From Profundibacterium mesophilum KAUST100406-0324 (GTDB lineage: Bacteria; Pseudomonadota; Alphaproteobacteria; Rhodobacterales; Rhodobacteraceae): a DNA stretch of 64,000 nt. Both the position numbers and the translations under genes were made by a program. The stretch lies in contig NZ_APKE01000014.1 of assembly GCF_009835145.1 (NCBI RefSeq), positions 186,001 through 250,000 of the forward strand, in the 5' to 3' direction. Under the pieces are notes generated by a model, which saw only the letters and a program-made list of their open reading frames with translations, had not been told where the DNA came from and searched no databases. Positions 26,429-35,908 of the stretch are shown one piece after another; the stretch's first letter is position 1; each line of letters begins with the position of its first letter.

Positions 26429-28732
26429 TCAACGCCGGGTTCGCTTGACCTTCTTGCGGGTCTTGTCGGCCTTCGCCTTGGCCCGGACGGCCTTGCGCCG
26501 GGTGGGGGCGCCGGCGCCCGGACGGCGCGATCCACGCCCCCTGGAGCCCGATCCCTGCGCGACCGGGTCGCCCTCGATCTCCAGCAGCTGCAGCACCAGT
26601 CCGCCGGTTTCGGGGGTCGCCTCGGCAAGGCGCACCGTCACCTTCTGCCCCAGGGCGAGGACAAGGCCACTGTCGCTTCCGGTGAGGGTCTGCGCCTCGG
26701 CATCGTGGCGCCAGTATTCGCCGCTGATCGAGCCGATGGGAACAAGGCCGTCCGCGCCCGTCTCGTCGAGTTTGACGAAGAGGCCGAATCGCTGGATGCC
26801 GGAGATCCGTCCGACCGCTTCGCTGCCCATCCGTTCGGACAGGAAGGCGGCGAGATAGCGGTCGTTGGTATCGCGCTCGGCCACCATCGAGCGGCGCTCG
26901 GTCTCGCTGATATGCTTGGCCGTCGCCTCCAGCTCGGCGACCTCCTCGGCCGAGAGCCCGCCTTCGCCCCACCCATGGGCACTGACCAGGGCACGGTGCA
27001 CGACGAGATCGGCATATCGGCGAATCGGCGAGGTGAAATGCGCGTAGGAGCGCAGGGCGAGACCGAAATGGCCGAAATTCTCCGGGCTGTAATAGGCCTG
27101 CGTCATGGCGCGCAGGGTGCTCATGTTGATCAGCTCGTCGAAGGTAGTGGCCTCGGCCTGCGCCAGAAGCGCGTTGAGATGGCGCGTCTGGAGCACCTGC
27201 CCCTTGGCGAGGGTCATGCCGGAAGCCTGCGCCACCTCGCGCAGGGCCTCGAGCTTCTCGGCCGTCGGCTCCTCGTGCACCCGGAAAAGCAGGGGGGTGC
27301 GGCGGGTGATCAGCTCCTCGGCGGCCGCGACATTGGCGAGGATCATGAATTCCTCGATCATCTTGTGCGCATCCAGCCGCTTGCGGAAAGCGATCGAGGC
27401 GACCCGGCCCTCCGCGTCGAGCTCGATCTTGCGCTCCGGCAACTCCAGATCGAGCGGCTGGCGCCGGGCCCGCGCCGCGCGCAGCGCTTCGAAGGCGCCG
27501 TAGAGCGGGGTGATCACCGTCTCCATCAGGGGCTCGGTGCGGGCGGAAGGCGTTCCATCCCGCGCCGCCTGCACCTCCTCGTAATGCAGCGAGGCCGCCG
27601 AGCGCATCAGGCCCCGCACGAAGCGATGCGCGATCTTGTTGCCGTCGGCGTCCAGGACCATGCGCACCGCGATGCAGGCGCGCGGCACATCCTCGTGCAG
27701 GCTGCACAGATCGCCCGACAGCCGGTCGGGCAGCATCGGCACGACACGGTCGGGGAAATAGGTGGAATTGCCGCGTTTCAGCGCCTCGGCGTCAAGCGCG
27801 CTGCCGGGGCGCACGTAATGGGCGACATCGGCGATCGCGACCCACAGGATGTGTCCGCCGGGATTGCCCGGATCGGTATCCGGCTCCGCCATGCAGGCAT
27901 CGTCATGATCGCGCGCGTCATGCGGGTCGATGGTGACGAAGGGCATCCCGCGCAGATCCTCGCGTCCCGACAGACCGGCCGGTTTCGCGCGCTCGGCCTC
28001 CTGGGTGACCGCCGCCGGAAAGGCGTCTGGGATGCCGTGCTGATGGATGGCGATGAGCGAGACGGCGCGGGGCTGCGAGGGATCGCCCAGGCGCGCTACG
28101 ACACGCGCGCGCGGCAGCCCCATCCGGTTGCGCGGGCCGCTCTGGCGCGCCTCGACGAGTTCGCCGTCCTGCGCGCCGCCCGTGGCCTCCTCGGGGATCA
28201 TCCATTCGAGATCCTGTTTCTTGTCGATGGGCACGATCCGCCCGCCTTCGGAGTGCGAACGGAAGATGCCCAGGATCGTCCGGGGCCCGCCATCCGCCCC
28301 GCCATCGGGGCCGCCGCCAATGCGCCGGATCAGGCGGCCCTCATAGGCATGGTCCTCGCCGTCGACGGCGGTGAGCCGGAGCAGCACCCGCTCCCCCGCG
28401 CCGAGGGCCGGATCGCCGTCGCGGGCCACGAGCGCGATGCGCGGCTCCGGGCCGCTGCCGTGGAACTCGAGCGGCCGGGCCGAAAGATCGCCGTCGGCAT
28501 CCGGTCCGACGACCTCGCAGACCGAAACGGGGGGCAGCGTCTCGGGATCGCGGTAGGTCTTCTTGCGCTTCTCGAGATGCCCCTCGGCGGCAAGCGCGCG
28601 CAGGAGCTGCTTGAGCTCGATGCGGGCGGCGCCCTTGATGCCGAACGCGCGCGCGATGTCGCGCTTGGAGGTCTGTGTCGGGTTTTGCGAGATCCATTCG
28701 AGGATCTCGGCCTTGCTGGGGATCCGTGTCAT
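26429..28732 (-). CDS. rnr: Ribonuclease R
   Basis: 3'-5' processive exoribonuclease able to digest structured RNA. 767 residues. An N-terminal helix-turn-helix (TSKRDIARAFGIKGAAR) and cold-shock-like region precede the RNB catalytic domain, which contains the metal-binding DARDHDDAC motif, and then an S1 domain (VGRISGIQRFGLFVKL). The protein ends in a strongly basic Arg/Lys tail from about 735. The start at 28732 gives the family N terminus. It lies 31 bp after the glycosyltransferase-like gene and is probably cotranscribed with dapE. A very long antisense frame covers it but is not a gene. Confidence 0.95.
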   Translation of the reverse strand: MTRIPSKAEILEWISQNPTQTSKRDIARAFGIKGAARIELKQLLRALAAEGHLEKRKKTYRDPETLPPVSVCEVVGPDADGDLSARPLEFHGSGPEPRIALVARDGDPALGAGERVLLRLTAVDGEDHAYEGRLIRRIGGGPDGGADGGPRTILGIFRSHSEGGRIVPIDKKQDLEWMIPEEATGGAQDGELVEARQSGPRNRMGLPRARVVARLGDPSQPRAVSLIAIHQHGIPDAFPAAVTQEAERAKPAGLSGREDLRGMPFVTIDPHDARDHDDACMAEPDTDPGNPGGHILWVAIADVAHYVRPGSALDAEALKRGNSTYFPDRVVPMLPDRLSGDLCSLHEDVPRACIAVRMVLDADGNKIAHRFVRGLMRSAASLHYEEVQAARDGTPSARTEPLMETVITPLYGAFEALRAARARRQPLDLELPERKIELDAEGRVASIAFRKRLDAHKMIEEFMILANVAAAEELITRRTPLLFRVHEEPTAEKLEALREVAQASGMTLAKGQVLQTRHLNALLAQAEATTFDELINMSTLRAMTQAYYSPENFGHFGLALRSYAHFTSPIRRYADLVVHRALVSAHGWGEGGLSAEEVAELEATAKHISETERRSMVAERDTNDRYLAAFLSERMGSEAVGRISGIQRFGLFVKLDETGADGLVPIGSISGEYWRHDAEAQTLTGSDSGLVLALGQKVTVRLAEATPETGGLVLQLLEIEGDPVAQGSGSRGRGSRRPGAGAPTRRKAVRAKAKADKTRKKVKRTRR

Positions 28733-28763
28733 GCAGGGCAGGTAGCACGCGTGGCGGCCGGGG

Positions 28764-29369
28764 TCATGCCCAATCGGTGCGGCCTTGCCGCGCGGCCGCG
28801 CGCAGATCGTCCAGCGTGTCGACATCCGCCAGCGTGTCGATGCGTGCCGTGTCGCGCGGCATCGTGCGCACCGTGTCGGCGAGGGCTGTCCCGCTCGACC
28901 ATTCCACCCCCCGGAAGAGGCCGGGCGGCGGTGCTGCCCGGCGCCGCAGGCCCACCAGCCAGTAGCCGCCATCGGGCGCCGGGCCGATCACCCCGTCATG
29001 CCGTCCGAGGGCGGCGAAGGCCCGGGCGACATGCCGCCGTTCGATGCCGGGGATGTCGGCGCCGATAACGATCGCGGGGCCGGGCGGCGCGCCGCGCAGC
29101 AGCCGGGCCATGCGGGCGCCGAGATCACCGCGCCCCTGCGGCAGGCGCGGCAGGCGGGGGGGCCAGACGCGGCTTCGCAGCCCTTCGGCATCCGGCGAGA
29201 CGGCCAGAACGCATTCCCAGCGCGGATCGTCCAAGCGGCGCAGGAGGGCGGAGGTCTGCCGGCGGAACCACCACGCGGCGCGGGTCATCCCGACCTCCCG
29301 TCCCAGCCGTGTCTTGACCCGTCCGGGACGCGGCTCCTTGACCATGATGACGAGGGTGGCCCGTCTCAC
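28764..29369 (-). CDS. TIGR04282/DUF2064-type glycosyltransferase-like protein
   Basis: 201 residues resembling the TIGR04282 family (GT-A fold, nucleotide-sugar transferase-like). Motifs seen are the VKEPRPGRVKTRLG N terminus, GADIPGI as the probable metal-site equivalent, and PDGGYWLVGL. Substrate unknown. I start it at GTG 29369, which overlaps the GNAT stop by GTGA and restores the conserved [14 protein letters not shown] terminus; the first ATG at 29345 would cut it off. Confidence 0.8.
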   Translation of the reverse strand: MRRATLVIMVKEPRPGRVKTRLGREVGMTRAAWWFRRQTSALLRRLDDPRWECVLAVSPDAEGLRSRVWPPRLPRLPQGRGDLGARMARLLRGAPPGPAIVIGADIPGIERRHVARAFAALGRHDGVIGPAPDGGYWLVGLRRRAAPPPGLFRGVEWSSGTALADTVRTMPRDTARIDTLADVDTLDDLRAAARQGRTDWA

Positions 29370-29785
29370 AGGGTCCGCACCATCTCGCGGTGCGGGATGC
29401 CGGCATCGAGAAAGACCTCTCCCTCCTCCACGAAACCCAGCCGCGCGTAGAAGTCGAGCGCGTGCAACTGCGCGCCGAGCCGCGCCTGCACGATGCCCGG
29501 TTGATCCGCCATCCAGGCGAGCGCCGCGTTCGTCAATGCCGCGCCATGGCCAGCGCCGCGCGCTTCGCGCAGCACGCAGACCCTGCCGATCTTGCCCACG
29601 CTGCCGGCCACCAGGATCCGCGCCGTGCCGACGGGCCGCGCGCCGTCGAAGGCCAGGAGATGCACCGCCTCGCCGTCGCGCCCGTCGATCTCCTCGTGCT
29701 CCGGCACCGCCTGCTCGCCGATGAAGACGGTGCGGCGCAGCGCATGACAGGTGGCGATGTCGTCGGTGACGATGACCCGGCTCAT
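29366..29785 (-). CDS. GNAT-family N-acetyltransferase
   Basis: 139 residues with the GNAT fold. The acetyl-CoA-binding motif A reads [20 protein letters not shown] (about 88-107), and the C-terminal LDFYARLGF block is typical. The N-terminal [22 protein letters not shown] resembles the ElaA/YjdJ-like subgroup. The acceptor is unknown. The ATG overlaps the dapE stop (ATGA) and its own stop overlaps the next gene (GTGA), so three genes are translationally coupled. Confidence 0.85.
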   Translation of the reverse strand: MSRVIVTDDIATCHALRRTVFIGEQAVPEHEEIDGRDGEAVHLLAFDGARPVGTARILVAGSVGKIGRVCVLREARGAGHGAALTNAALAWMADQPGIVQARLGAQLHALDFYARLGFVEEGEVFLDAGIPHREMVRTL

Positions 29786-30924
29786 GCGAAATACCCCGCG
29801 AGGATCCTGCCGTAGATTTCCTTGAGCTGGCCGATCTGTTCGACCGGCACGCATTCGTCGACCTGGTGCATGGTCTTGCCCACGAGGCCGACCTCGACCA
29901 CGGGACAGTGATCCTTGATGAAGCGCGCATCCGACGTGCCGCCGCTGGTCGACAGGACGGGGCGCCGCCCCGTGACATGGCTCACCGATCGCGCCACCAG
30001 CTCGGACAGGGGGCCCGGCGGGGTCACGAAACTCTCGCCCGAAACCTTGATGCGCATGGTGATGGCAATCCCGTCCGCCGTGCCGGCGGCCTCCGCCTCC
30101 CGGTGCAGCCAGTCGGACAGATCCTGCGCGCTGTGGGCATCGTTGAAGCGGATGTTCACCGTGGCATGGCAGATGGCGGGGATCACGTTGTTGGCGGGAT
30201 TGCCGGTGTCGATGGTGGTGACGGCCAGGGTCGAGGGATCGAAATGCTCGGTGCCCGTGTCCAGTTCGTGCGAGGCCAGCCGGTCGATCAGCCGCGCCAT
30301 CGCGGGAAGGGGATTGCGGGCGCGGTGCGGGTAGGCGACATGCCCCTGCACCCCCGTTGCCGTGAGATAGGCGGTCATCGAGCCGCGCCGCCCGATCTTG
30401 ATCATCTCGCCCATCTCGTCGGGGCAGGTCGGCTCCCCCACGAGGCAATCGTCCAGCGTTTCGTCATGCCGTGCCATCCAGTCGAGGATTGCGCGGGTCC
30501 CGTCGCGCCCCTCGCCCTCCTCGTCGCCGGTAATGGCAAGCACCACCGAGCCTTCGGGCGGGGTGTTGGTCACGAAATCGATCGCCGCCGCGGCAAAGGC
30601 GGCCACGCCGGACTTCATGTCGGTCGCCCCGCGCCCATGCAGCACACCGTCCTCGATCTGGCCGCCGAAAGGGTCACGGGTCCAAGCGGACAGGTCGCCC
30701 ACCGGAACCACGTCCGTATGCCCGTTGAAGCCGAGCACCGGCCCCTGCGTACCCCAGCGCGCGTAGAGGTTGGCGATCCCGCCCCGGTCGGTGCGGGTGC
30801 AGGTGAAGCCGGCCTCGCCCAGAAGCGTCTCGAGCAGCGAGATCGCACCGCCCTCCTCGGGCGTGATCGAGGGGCAGCGGACAAGGCGGGCGGTCAGGGC
30901 GACGGGATCGATCGGAGCGGTCAT
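29782..30924 (-). CDS. dapE: Succinyl-diaminopimelate desuccinylase
   Basis: Dinuclear-zinc M20 enzyme hydrolysing N-succinyl-LL-diaminopimelate in the lysine/peptidoglycan pathway. 380 residues, standard. The metal-binding motif [10 protein letters not shown] is near residue 65, with ATDMKSG near 100 and the catalytic Glu in ITGDEEGEG near 133. The C-terminal GGTSDARF motif is also present. The start at 30924 gives the family N terminus. It heads the coupled series dapE-GNAT-glycosyltransferase-rnr. Confidence 0.95.
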   Translation of the reverse strand: MTAPIDPVALTARLVRCPSITPEEGGAISLLETLLGEAGFTCTRTDRGGIANLYARWGTQGPVLGFNGHTDVVPVGDLSAWTRDPFGGQIEDGVLHGRGATDMKSGVAAFAAAAIDFVTNTPPEGSVVLAITGDEEGEGRDGTRAILDWMARHDETLDDCLVGEPTCPDEMGEMIKIGRRGSMTAYLTATGVQGHVAYPHRARNPLPAMARLIDRLASHELDTGTEHFDPSTLAVTTIDTGNPANNVIPAICHATVNIRFNDAHSAQDLSDWLHREAEAAGTADGIAITMRIKVSGESFVTPPGPLSELVARSVSHVTGRRPVLSTSGGTSDARFIKDHCPVVEVGLVGKTMHQVDECVPVEQIGQLKEIYGRILAGYFA

Positions 30925-31107
30925 GGAACATCCTGTTTCTGCTGACCCGAGGCATACAAACATGCGCCCTGACAGGCAATCACGGGCAATCACCTGCGAT
31001 GGCAATCCCGCCCGAAGGCCTCCTCCGGGCGCAGGCGCGTGATCCTTGCCCGGACGCATCTTGCCGCGCCGCCGCCCGGATGGAGGGGACGCAGCCGCGC
31101 GGGTCCG

Positions 31108-31446
31108 TCAGTCGCCGCGCTTGGACGGATCGTCGTAGAAGGGGGTCATCTGGGCAACCACGACCGAGTTCTCGTCGAGGGCCTGCTGCATCAGGGCGCG
31201 CTCGTCATCGTCGATATCGTGGCCCTCGTCAAGCCGGTCCTGCAGGCTGCCATAGCCCGACACGTCGAGCGGCGCCATGTCGGCCTGCTTGAGGATCGCC
31301 ACCGTCTCGCGCACGGCCTCGGCCTCGTCGACGCCACTGGCATAGCACATCAGCGCCGCGCCGGTGGCCCCCTTCGGCAAGCCGTCGCCCTTCTTGCGCC
31401 CCACCTCGACCAGCAGCGTGTAGACGGAATGGTTCTCGCGGCCCAT
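31108..31446 (-). CDS. Conserved hypothetical protein, 112 aa
   Basis: Not recognised. A soluble acidic protein of 112 residues, predicted alpha/beta, starting GRENHSVYTLLVEVGR. It then has a KKGDGLPKGATGAALMCYASG block and a C-terminal acidic helix followed by NSVVVAQMTPFYDDPS. A clear AAGGAGA site precedes the ATG, so it is a real gene. It lies between dapE and the GlsB-type gene on the same strand. No catalytic motif is evident. Confidence 0.75.
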   Translation of the reverse strand: MGRENHSVYTLLVEVGRKKGDGLPKGATGAALMCYASGVDEAEAVRETVAILKQADMAPLDVSGYGSLQDRLDEGHDIDDDERALMQQALDENSVVVAQMTPFYDDPSKRGD

Positions 31447-31467
31447 GGGGGTCTCCTTGCAGGCAAA

Positions 31468-31494
31468 CGGCCTCCCGGAATGTCCGGAAGGCCG
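31468..31494 (-). terminator. Terminator after the GlsB/YeaQ-type gene
   Basis: An imperfect stem of about 11 bp with one mismatch (CGGCCT-C-CCGGA against TCCGG-A-AGGCCG) has an ATG loop. Read leftward it is followed by TTTGCC. It sits just upstream of the next leftward gene. Confidence 0.5.
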
Positions 31495-31524
31495 CCTTCG
31501 TCCTGTCGATTCCGGATGCCGGGG

Positions 31525-31779
31525 TCAAGTCCGGCCGCGGATCATCCTGTAGCCGAAGATCAGCAGGCATGCGCCGATGATACCGATGATCAGCTGACCG
31601 ATCCAACCGCCGAGCGTTCCGCCGACAACGGCCATCAGGATGGCGTTCAGAATGACGGCACCCAGGATACCCAGAATGATGTTCATCAGAAGTCCCATGT
31701 CGGACTTCATGATCTTTTCGGCAATCCAGCCCGCGATCGCGCCCACGATGATCGCCGAAATCCAGCCCAAACCTTCCAT
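31525..31779 (-). CDS. GlsB/YeaQ/YmgE-family small membrane protein
   Basis: 84 residues, almost entirely hydrophobic with three TM segments (about 6-24, 30-52, 58-78) and Gly-rich motifs IVGAIAGWIAEKIM and NIILGILGA. This matches the transglycosylase-associated/stress-response family. The function is undefined; E. coli relatives are induced by stress. The start at 31779 is the conserved MEGLGW N terminus. Confidence 0.88.
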   Translation of the reverse strand: MEGLGWISAIIVGAIAGWIAEKIMKSDMGLLMNIILGILGAVILNAILMAVVGGTLGGWIGQLIIGIIGACLLIFGYRMIRGRT

Positions 31780-31864
31780 TATCTTCCCCTTTGGCAATGT
31801 GTCACCGGACATACCGGCTCTGCGAAGGGAACAGTCATCGGGGCATAATGTTCCTTCGCTTCGT

Positions 31865-32893
31865 TCAGGACGTGACCTCCACGGTCAGCGCGGCGAGGTA
31901 GATGACCAGCATGAGAACACTCTCGATGCCGATGCGTCCCGGCCCGTGACGCTGGCGCGCGATCAGGCCGGCCAGGAGCACCGCCGTCATCAGCAAACCG
32001 GTGCCCAGCCAGTAAAGATCGGTCGTGCCGACCGCATGATAGAGCGAGCCTTCGCGATAGGCGACGTCGGAGGCGACGAGGAAGAGCGTATCGAAGGTGT
32101 TGCCGCCGATGATCCCGCCCACCGCGAGCTGCAGCGCCCCGCGCCGCACGGCGACGAGCGTGGTGACGAGTTCGGGAAGGGAGGTGACGACGGCGGTGAT
32201 CAGCGAGCCCACCAGGCTGGAGGAGAGCCCGAAACGGGTGATGAACGATCCCCCGACCTGCGCGATGACCCAGCCGCCGAAGCCCATGACGAGCACCAGG
32301 GCGGCAAAGCGCATCGCTGGGCCGCGCACCGGCTTGTCGGCCTCCTCCGGGTCCTCCGGCTCGTCGGCGCGGGTATCGGCGGTCATCACCGGGCGCCACA
32401 TTGGCTCCTCCGCCACGCTCGATGCCACGCGCACCCCGTAGACATAAGCCAGGAAGAGCACGACCGAGATCGGGTGAACCCCGAGATAGGACAGCTCCGG
32501 TCCGGCGATCGCGCTCAGCGGAAGGCTGAGCAGGATGATCAGCATGACCGCCTGGATAAGGTTTGCCGGCTCGGCGGCCGCATGTTCGAGATTGGCCTTC
32601 CTGTAGAAGATATCCGCAAGCGCGAGGAACAGCGTCTGCGCGGCGATCCCGCCCACCGCGTTCGAGAAGGCGAAGGAGGCGTTTCCGGTAAGCGAGGCAT
32701 CCACGGAAACGACGACGCCGGCAAGCGATGTCGCGCCGCCGAGGATCAGGCCGCCGGCGATCGCCTCGCCCATCTGGGTGCGATCGGCGATCACGTCCGC
32801 CAGGTGGGTGGCACGGATGGAGGCGAAGACGACGGCCGCACAGGCGAGGGCAAAGACACCGAGGAGGAGCGGGAGGGGCAGGTTCTGGATCAT
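31865..32893 (-). CDS. Sodium/calcium exchanger family membrane protein
   Basis: 342 residues with two Na_Ca_ex repeats. The alpha-repeat motifs are GGATSLAGVVVSVDASLTGN in the N half and VTSLPELVTTLVAVRRG with GGNTFDTLFL in the C half, each followed by TM helices; about ten hydrophobic segments in all. A charged cytoplasmic loop (RADEPEDPEEAD) separates the halves. It likely exchanges cations, possibly Ca2+ for Na+ or H+, across the inner membrane. The start at 32893 (MIQNLPLPLLLG) begins just before TM1. Confidence 0.85.
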   Translation of the reverse strand: MIQNLPLPLLLGVFALACAAVVFASIRATHLADVIADRTQMGEAIAGGLILGGATSLAGVVVSVDASLTGNASFAFSNAVGGIAAQTLFLALADIFYRKANLEHAAAEPANLIQAVMLIILLSLPLSAIAGPELSYLGVHPISVVLFLAYVYGVRVASSVAEEPMWRPVMTADTRADEPEDPEEADKPVRGPAMRFAALVLVMGFGGWVIAQVGGSFITRFGLSSSLVGSLITAVVTSLPELVTTLVAVRRGALQLAVGGIIGGNTFDTLFLVASDVAYREGSLYHAVGTTDLYWLGTGLLMTAVLLAGLIARQRHGPGRIGIESVLMLVIYLAALTVEVTS

Positions 32894-33016
32894 GGCACCC
32901 AAGTGCCCGGAACGTCCGCAGGTTCCAGTCCGAATGCCCGGAACGGGTGCGCAGGGGACTTCTGCGGCGCGCGGAGGAGGGTGGGCCGGCATGCCGCATC
33001 GAGGGGCCGCCCGGGG

Positions 33017-33046
33017 GCCGGGGGCGGAGCTGGACCCGCCCCCGGC
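33017..33046 (-). terminator. Hairpin after dapD
   Basis: A 10-bp perfect stem GCCGGGGGCG/CGCCCCCGGC (33017-33026 with 33037-33046) has a 10-nt loop, directly downstream of the dapD stop in the leftward direction. No U tract. Confidence 0.45.
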
Positions 33047-33055
33047 GCTGCCGCG

Positions 33056-33880
33056 TCAGTCGCGCAGCAGCTCGTTGATGCCGGTCTTGGAGCGCGTACG
33101 CTCGTCGACGCGCTTCACGATCACCGCGCAATAGAGGTTGAGGTTGTTCTTGGTCGGCATCGACCCGGAAACCACGACCGAGTAGGGCGGAACCTCGCCC
33201 ATGAAGACCTCGCCGGTCTCGCGGTCGACGATCTTGGTGGACTGGCCGATATAGACCCCCATGCCAAGCACCGAGCCCTCGCGCACGATGCAGCCCTCGA
33301 CCACCTCGGAACGTGCGCCGATGAAGCAGTTGTCCTCGATGATGGTCGGGCCGGCCTGCATCGGCTCCAGCACGCCGCCGATGCCGACGCCGCCCGACAG
33401 GTGCACGTTCTTGCCGATCTGCGCGCAGGAGCCGACGGTGGCCCAGGTATCGACCATGGTGCCCTCGCCGACATGGGCGCCGAGGTTGACGAAGGAGGGC
33501 ATCAGCACCACGCCGGGCGCGATATAGGCCGAGCGGCGCACGATGGCGTTGGGCACGGCGCGAAAGCCCGCCTCGCGCCAGCGGTTCTCGCCCCAGCCCT
33601 CGAACTTGCTGTCGACCTTGTCCCACCAGCCGCTGCCCTGCGGGCCGCCCGACTGCATCTCCATGTCCTTGATGCGAAACCCGAGGAGCACCGCCTTCTT
33701 GGCCCATTGGTTGACCGTCCAGGTGCCGTCCCCGGCGCGCTCTGCAACACGCAGGTTGCCGCTGTCGAGCGCGTTCAGCGTCGCTTCGATCGCGTCGCGC
33801 GTCTCGCCGCCGGTGGCCGGCGTGATCGTATCGCGGGCCTCCCACGCGGCCTCGATCGCGGTTTCGAGCTGTTCGTTCAT
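33056..33880 (-). CDS. dapD: 2,3,4,5-tetrahydropyridine-2,6-dicarboxylate N-succinyltransferase
   Basis: Succinylates tetrahydrodipicolinate in the succinylase branch of DAP/lysine synthesis. 274 residues, full length. Left-handed beta-helix hexapeptide repeats run through the middle ([40 protein letters not shown]). The N-terminal helical domain and the C-terminal VVKRVD-type end are as expected. AAGGAGAGG precedes the ATG. dapE follows 2.1 kb downstream on the same strand with three unrelated genes between. Confidence 0.96.
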   Translation of the reverse strand: MNEQLETAIEAAWEARDTITPATGGETRDAIEATLNALDSGNLRVAERAGDGTWTVNQWAKKAVLLGFRIKDMEMQSGGPQGSGWWDKVDSKFEGWGENRWREAGFRAVPNAIVRRSAYIAPGVVLMPSFVNLGAHVGEGTMVDTWATVGSCAQIGKNVHLSGGVGIGGVLEPMQAGPTIIEDNCFIGARSEVVEGCIVREGSVLGMGVYIGQSTKIVDRETGEVFMGEVPPYSVVVSGSMPTKNNLNLYCAVIVKRVDERTRSKTGINELLRD

Positions 33881-34181
33881 GGCGGCCTCTCCTTGTGATC
33901 GCGGTCTTTCGCGCAGCTATAGGCATTGGCGGCAAAGCGTGCAATCGCCCCGCCCCGCCCGTCCATGCCCGTCCATGCCCGTCCGTGTCCGACCGGCAGA
34001 GATGGAGGCGGGGGGCATTTGTCGGCAATCGGCACGAAACCTTGGACGCCACCTTGCGTTGTGCGGCTGCGCGCAGAACGGCGCCTTGCCCTTTTTGCCG
34101 TCAAGGCAAGCCGATCCGGCGGTCATCCGGAGAGTCCAATCGAACGCGGTCCGGGCGTGCCGCTTCCTCACAGGAGCTTTC
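33881..34181. other. Divergent intergenic region dapD / GT25
   Basis: About 300 bp with no gene recognised; carries promoters for both neighbours. Contains three 10-bp tandem units GCCCGTCCAT (33957-33986, the last unit with one change), a short direct repeat of unknown role. Confidence 0.5.
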
Positions 34182-34991
34182 ATGGGTCATTCACACGGAG
34201 CCGGGCAATGGATCGCGGCGACCTTCGAGCATGTGCGGATCATCAGTCTTCCAAGCCGCAAGGATCGACGCCGCGACATGACACGTCAGCTGGCGCGGAT
34301 CGGTCTGGTGCCGGGCGAGGGCAATGTCGCCTTCTTCGACGCGGTGCGCTGCGAGGAGAAGGGGGGCTGGCCCACGATCGGGGCGCGTGGCTGCTTCCTG
34401 AGCCATCTGGGGGTGCTGCAGGAGGCGCGCGATGCCGGCGCGCGCAGCGTCCTCATCATCGAGGATGACGCGAATTTCGGCCCGGCCCTTCTGACGGCGA
34501 CGCCGGAAAGCCTCCGGGCGCTGGGCGCGGAGCCTTGGGACATCTTCTATGGCGGGCAGCAGGATACCGATCTGCGGGCCCAGCAGCCTGTGGCGCGCGT
34601 TCTCGATCCCGAAACCCGCATCGTCGGGGCGCATTTCATCGCCATGCGCGATGCCGCGATCCCGGAGGCCGCGGCCTATCTCGAGGCGCTGGCGTCGCGT
34701 GCGCCCGGCGATCCGGCCGGCGGCCCGATGCATGTGGATGGCGCCTATAGCCGGTTGCGCCGGAGCGGGTCTTCGTTGAAAAGCGCGGTCTGCGTGCCCG
34801 ACCTGGCCTATCAGCGCAGCTCGCGCACCGATATACACGAGCTGTCGCTGCTTGACCGGCTCTCGGGCCTGTCGGGCGGCATGAACTTGCTGCGCGGCTT
34901 GCAGAACTGGCTGCGCGACCGCTCGGTCGGCACCAAGCCATCCGCTTCGGCCCGCCGCCCGGGCGGCAAAATAGACAGGAATGACGCATGA
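34182..34991 (+). CDS. Glycosyltransferase family 25 (LPS biosynthesis)
   Basis: 269 residues of the GT25 family, which typically adds hexoses to lipooligosaccharide. Motifs are the N-terminal VRIISLPSRKDRR strand, GARGCFLSHLGVL and the metal-binding IIEDDANFG (DxD equivalent). A late block PMHVDGAYSRLRR is also typical. The acceptor sugar is unknown. CAGGAG precedes the ATG. Its stop overlaps the LOG gene start (ATGA), so the two are coupled. Confidence 0.85.
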   Translation: MGHSHGAGQWIAATFEHVRIISLPSRKDRRRDMTRQLARIGLVPGEGNVAFFDAVRCEEKGGWPTIGARGCFLSHLGVLQEARDAGARSVLIIEDDANFGPALLTATPESLRALGAEPWDIFYGGQQDTDLRAQQPVARVLDPETRIVGAHFIAMRDAAIPEAAAYLEALASRAPGDPAGGPMHVDGAYSRLRRSGSSLKSAVCVPDLAYQRSSRTDIHELSLLDRLSGLSGGMNLLRGLQNWLRDRSVGTKPSASARRPGGKIDRNDA

Positions 34992-35851
34992 GCGACGATG
35001 CACGGGGCGGTTTTCGCCAGGCCCAGGAAGATTTCGAAACCGCACGCACGGTTCCCGACACCCCCCAGACCCGCGCCCCGGCCTACCGGCTCGCTTTTGC
35101 CGATGACGAGTTCCTGTGCCGGGCCGAGCTGCGCCCGGTCAGGTTGCAGCTCGAATTGCTGAAACCCGAAATGGCGATGGCCGAGGAGAATATCTCATCG
35201 ACCATCGTGCTCTTCGGCGGCGCCCGCATCCCGCGCCCGGAGAATGCCGACAAGGTGCGCACCAAGACGCTTGCCGCCCTGTCGTCCTTTTATGATGAGG
35301 CGCGCGAATTCGCGCGGCTGATGACCCTGCGCTCGGCCGAGAGCGGCGGGCGCGAGAACGTCATCGTTACCGGCGGCGGCCCCGGCGTGATGGAGGCGGG
35401 CAACCGCGGCGCGCTCGATGCGGGGGGCAAGTCCATCGGCCTGAACATCGTGCTGCCGCATGAACAGGCGCCCAATACCTTCGTCACCCCGGAGCTGTGC
35501 TTCAACTTCCACTATTTCGCGATCCGCAAGATGCACTTCTTGATGCGGGCGCGGGCGATCTGCGTCTTCCCGGGGGGCTTCGGCACGCTCGACGAGCTTT
35601 TCGAGGCGCTGACACTGATCCAGACGGGACGGATGGACCGGGTTCCGGTGCTGCTTTTCGGCAAGGATTTCTGGACCGGGATCATCAACTGGGACGCGCT
35701 GTCGGAGGCGGGAACGATCTCGCCCGAGGACCTTGAGCTGTTCCGTTTCGTGGAGACCGCAGCGGAAGCGGTGGAGCTGGTGGAGAACTGGCCGCTGCCC
35801 GAGACCAAGCGGGACCATGTTCCGGGACGCCATGCGGGCGACGGCCAGTGA
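34988..35851 (+). CDS. LOG-family protein (putative nucleotide 5'-monophosphate nucleosidase)
   Basis: 287 residues with the lysine-decarboxylase-like Rossmann fold of the LOG family. The signatures GGGPGVMEAGNRGA and PGGFGTLDELFE are intact. LOG enzymes release cytokinin bases from ribotides in plants; in bacteria most act on purine monophosphates, and the substrate here is unproven. An N-terminal extension of about 65 residues marks the long bacterial subgroup. It overlaps GT25 by 4 nt. Confidence 0.88.
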   Translation: MSDDARGGFRQAQEDFETARTVPDTPQTRAPAYRLAFADDEFLCRAELRPVRLQLELLKPEMAMAEENISSTIVLFGGARIPRPENADKVRTKTLAALSSFYDEAREFARLMTLRSAESGGRENVIVTGGGPGVMEAGNRGALDAGGKSIGLNIVLPHEQAPNTFVTPELCFNFHYFAIRKMHFLMRARAICVFPGGFGTLDELFEALTLIQTGRMDRVPVLLFGKDFWTGIINWDALSEAGTISPEDLELFRFVETAAEAVELVENWPLPETKRDHVPGRHAGDGQ

Positions 35852-35867
35852 ACCCGGAGGAGCCGCG

Positions 35868-35889
35868 CCGCGCGACTTTCATCGCGCGG
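35868..35889 (+). other. Stem-loop between LOG gene and channel gene
   Basis: An 8-bp perfect stem CCGCGCGA/TCGCGCGG (35868-35875 with 35882-35889) has a 6-nt loop, followed by TAAAAGGGAGGAG, the ribosome-binding site of the next gene. It could be a weak terminator or could affect channel-gene translation. Confidence 0.35.
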
Positions 35890-35908
35890 TAAAAGGGAGG
35901 AGCCGCAC

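Noticed and set aside
26342-29068. 908-codon open frame on the plus strand over rnr
   Set aside because: Antisense shadow of ribonuclease R; its His/Arg/Gly-rich translation has no family and no ribosome-binding site.
33957-33986. Possible CRISPR-like repeats (three GCCCGTCCAT units)
   Set aside because: Units are 10 bp, contiguous, without spacers and without cas genes; a simple tandem repeat.
31779-34052. 757-codon minus-strand frame across dapD and the exchanger
   Set aside because: It runs in the wrong frame through two recognised genes; Arg/Pro/Gly-rich with no domain.
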